Assembly: GCF_900109265.1 (NCBI RefSeq)
Contig: NZ_FNZM01000003.1
Coordinates: forward strand, 431,162 to 495,161
Direction: 5' to 3'
Origin: Paraburkholderia tropica
Lineage (GTDB): Bacteria > Pseudomonadota > Gammaproteobacteria > Burkholderiales > Burkholderiaceae
Length of the DNA: 64,000 nucleotides
Both the position numbers and the translations under genes were made by a program. A model generated the notes under the pieces. The model was given only the letters and a program-made list of their open reading frames with translations, did not search any database and was not told the DNA's origin. Shown here piece after piece: positions 62,277 through 64,000 of the stretch; the stretch's first letter is position 1, and each line of letters starts with the position of its first letter.

Positions 62277-63134
62277 GTGCCCGATTACAACATCCTCGAA
62301 GTGATTGACCGCGCCCGGCCCAATTTGCGGCGCGGCAGCCGGCAGGTCGCCGATTACATTCTGGAAAACGTTCACTCCATCGCGGAGTTGAGCCTGTCCG
62401 AACTCGCGCGCCTCGCGCAGGTGAGCGAGCCGACGGTGCTGCGTTTTTGCACGACGATCGGCTGCAATGGCTTCAAGGACTTCAAGATCCGCGCGGTGCA
62501 GAGCCTCGCGCTCGGCGCGCCCGCGACGCATTCGGTGCTGTCCGGCGCGGATACGCCCGAAACCGTGGCCACGAAGATTTTCGATTACACGATCACGAGC
62601 CTCGACTGGGCGCGCAAGAAACTCGACTTCGAGGCGATCGGGCGCGCGGTCGATCTGCTGGCGGCGGCGTCGCGCATCGAATTTTTCGGCTTTGGCGCGT
62701 CGGGCATCGTGGCGCTGGACGCACAGCAGAAGTTTCCGCTGTTCGGCGTGCCGTGCGTGGCGCATCAGGATTCGCATCAGCAGTTCATTGCCGCTTCGAT
62801 GCTGAAACCCGGCGACGCCGTGGTGGCGATTTCCAACACGGGCGCGACGCGCTCGCTCATCGAAGTCGCGCGCACGGCAAAGGAGCGCGGCGCGCATGTG
62901 GTGGTGATCACCGGTTCGCACGGGCCGTTGACGCGTTATTGCGATGTGGCCGTGGTGGCGGAGACGCTTGAAAACACCGACGTCTACACGCCGACTACGT
63001 CGCGGCTGGCGGCGCTGGTGATCGTGGATATTCTGTCCACCAGCGTCGCGCTGAAAAAGGGCGAGGCCCACGCGCGCGACGTGCAGGACATGAAACGCCA
63101 TCTCGCCGATATGCGGACCTCCGGCGTGATCTGA
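62277..63134 (+). CDS. RpiR/HexR-type regulator (HTH + SIS)
   Basis: 285 residues, GTG start (62277-62279) after AGAAGGAAA. The N-terminal HTH_6 domain shows RRGSRQVADYILENVHSIAELSLSELARLAQVSEPTVLRFC; the SIS sugar-isomerase-like domain (about 120-260) has FFGFGASGIVALDAQQKF and VAISNTGATRSLIEVA, which should bind a phosphosugar. As the last gene of the plus arm it most likely controls both divergent operons through the palindrome at 56862. The effector may be the phosphorylated product of the FGGY kinase. Confidence 0.91.
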   Translation: MPDYNILEVIDRARPNLRRGSRQVADYILENVHSIAELSLSELARLAQVSEPTVLRFCTTIGCNGFKDFKIRAVQSLALGAPATHSVLSGADTPETVATKIFDYTITSLDWARKKLDFEAIGRAVDLLAAASRIEFFGFGASGIVALDAQQKFPLFGVPCVAHQDSHQQFIAASMLKPGDAVVAISNTGATRSLIEVARTAKERGAHVVVITGSHGPLTRYCDVAVVAETLENTDVYTPTTSRLAALVIVDILSTSVALKKGEAHARDVQDMKRHLADMRTSGVI

Positions 63135-63203
63135 TTTTCCATGGCTGGCGATGGCTCTTATTTGAGCGATCGTCTGATCCAATTGGTTAGCTATCCATAC
63201 GAT

Positions 63204-63953
63204 ATGAAAATTATTGTCGCTGTGAAACGCGTGGTCGATTACAACGTGAAGGTTCGTGTGAAGTCGGACGGCACGGGCGTGGATATCGCGAACGTCAAGA
63301 TGTCGATGAATCCGTTCGATGAAATCGCGGTCGAGGAAGCGGTGCGCTTGAAAGAAGCGGGGATCGCGACGGAAGTGATTGCGGTTTCGGCGGGCGTTTC
63401 GCAAGCGCAGGAAACGCTGCGCACGGCACTGGCGATTGGCGCGGATCGCGCGGTGTTGATCGAATCGAATGAGGAATTGCAACCGCTGGCTGTCGCGAAG
63501 CTTTTGAAAGCGCTCGTCGATAAAGAGCAGCCTTCGCTGGTAATTCTCGGCAAACAAGCCATCGACGACGATTCGAATCAGACCGGTCAGATGCTTGCCG
63601 CTTTGGCGGATCTGCCGCAAGCGACGTTTGCTTCGAAAATCACGGTTGCGGATGGCAAGGCGACGGTGGCGCGTGAAGTCGATGGCGGCGCGGAAACCTT
63701 GACGTTGACATTGCCCGCTGTCGTGACGACGGATTTGCGTTTGAACGAGCCGCGCTACGTCACGCTGCCCAACATCATGAAGGCGAAGAAGAAGCCGCTC
63801 GAAACGATCACGCCGGAAGATCTCGGCGTGGATGTCGCTCCGCGTTTGAAGACGCTGAAAGTTTCGGAACCGCCCAAGCGCAGCGCAGGCGTGAAAGTGC
63901 CTGACGTGAAAACGCTGGTCGAAAAGCTGAAGACCGAAGCCAAGGTGCTGTGA
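63204..63953 (+). CDS. etfB: Electron transfer flavoprotein subunit beta
   Basis: 249 residues, the usual EtfB length. [63 protein letters not shown] and the [31 protein letters not shown]-interaction region are all present. ETF passes electrons from acyl-CoA and other dehydrogenases to the quinone pool. An ATG 63 bases upstream would add a tail not found in the family, though ATG 63204 lacks a clear ribosome site. Confidence 0.95.
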   Translation: MKIIVAVKRVVDYNVKVRVKSDGTGVDIANVKMSMNPFDEIAVEEAVRLKEAGIATEVIAVSAGVSQAQETLRTALAIGADRAVLIESNEELQPLAVAKLLKALVDKEQPSLVILGKQAIDDDSNQTGQMLAALADLPQATFASKITVADGKATVAREVDGGAETLTLTLPAVVTTDLRLNEPRYVTLPNIMKAKKKPLETITPEDLGVDVAPRLKTLKVSEPPKRSAGVKVPDVKTLVEKLKTEAKVL

Positions 63954-63967
63954 GGAGCGAATCGAAA

Positions 63968-64000
63968 ATGACGAACCTGGTAATTGCAGAACACGACAAT
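63968..64000 (+). CDS. etfA: Electron transfer flavoprotein subunit alpha (partial, first 11 codons)
   Basis: The window ends after MTNLVIAEHDN, the standard EtfA N-terminus in Burkholderiaceae. GAGGAG lies 12 bases upstream and the gene starts 14 bases after etfB. Confidence 0.85.
   Translation, partial: MTNLVIAEHDN

Overview
The window is GC-rich, densely coded DNA from a Burkholderiaceae bacterium, most likely Paraburkholderia or a close relative. The signs are DUF4148 and DUF3455 envelope proteins, an FlhDC pair, a FUSC/HlyD/DUF1656/NodT efflux set, several RbsABC-type and polyol catabolic clusters, and Hrp-type (plant-associated type III secretion) regulatory sites. No rRNA, tRNA, insertion sequence, phage or CRISPR array was seen.

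Layout. 0-5 kb: end of a luciferase-like monooxygenase, a DUF3455 lipoprotein, then a divergent pair consisting of a harpin-like protein (with an imperfect Hrp/PIP box) and an HrpB1/HrpK-family type III secretion protein; then a DJ-1/PfpI protein, a ribbon-helix-helix protein and a small secreted repeat protein. 4.4-14.3 kb: an iron-siderophore locus on the minus strand (TonB receptor, FhuC-, FhuD- and FhuB-like importer, PvdE/SyrD-type exporter, and a PPTase-like protein lacking the catalytic motifs), with a divergent AraC regulator. 14.3-16.3 kb: GNAT acetyltransferase and an isolated flhDC operon. 16.3-20.5 kb: GntP permease and a HisD-like dehydrogenase with a divergent LacI regulator. 20.5-29.8 kb: old yellow enzyme, Na+/H+ antiporter, and an aromatic-acid-type efflux operon with a LysR regulator. 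29.8-34 kb: serine beta-lactamase-like protein plus MFS pair, membrane proteins (one of only 24 residues) and a DUF4148 protein.

34.2-38.7 kb: a candidate type III effector preceded by a perfect PIP/hrpII box and a correctly spaced -10, then a TetR regulator with a DJ-1/alkene reductase/SDR operon, each transcript preceded by the same 18-bp operator. 38.7-39.7 kb: a structured leader RNA candidate and a pentapeptide-repeat protein. 39.7-43.4 kb: polyol operon (mannitol dehydrogenase family, HAD phosphatase, MFS transporter). 44-49.3 kb: LysR with a divergent heme-binding (GlcG-like)/MRJP-like pair, a membrane protein and a chemoreceptor.

49.3-63.1 kb: a large two-armed carbohydrate catabolic cluster. 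Eight tightly packed minus-strand genes (two SDRs, glycerol dehydrogenase-like enzyme, HAD phosphatase, FGGY kinase, UlaG-like metallo-lactonase, AroE-like dehydrogenase, cupin-type phosphoglucose isomerase-like protein) diverge from a GlcD-type oxidase, an Rbs-like ABC importer and an RpiR regulator. The enzyme set does not match a pathway I can name. The window ends in etfB and the first codons of etfA.

The two most notable signals are (1) satellite members of an Hrp type III regulon, including a possible new effector with an ADP-ribosyltransferase-like HGT motif, and (2) the uncharacterised carbohydrate cluster. A leader RNA with a possible pseudoknot upstream of the pentapeptide gene is a third candidate.
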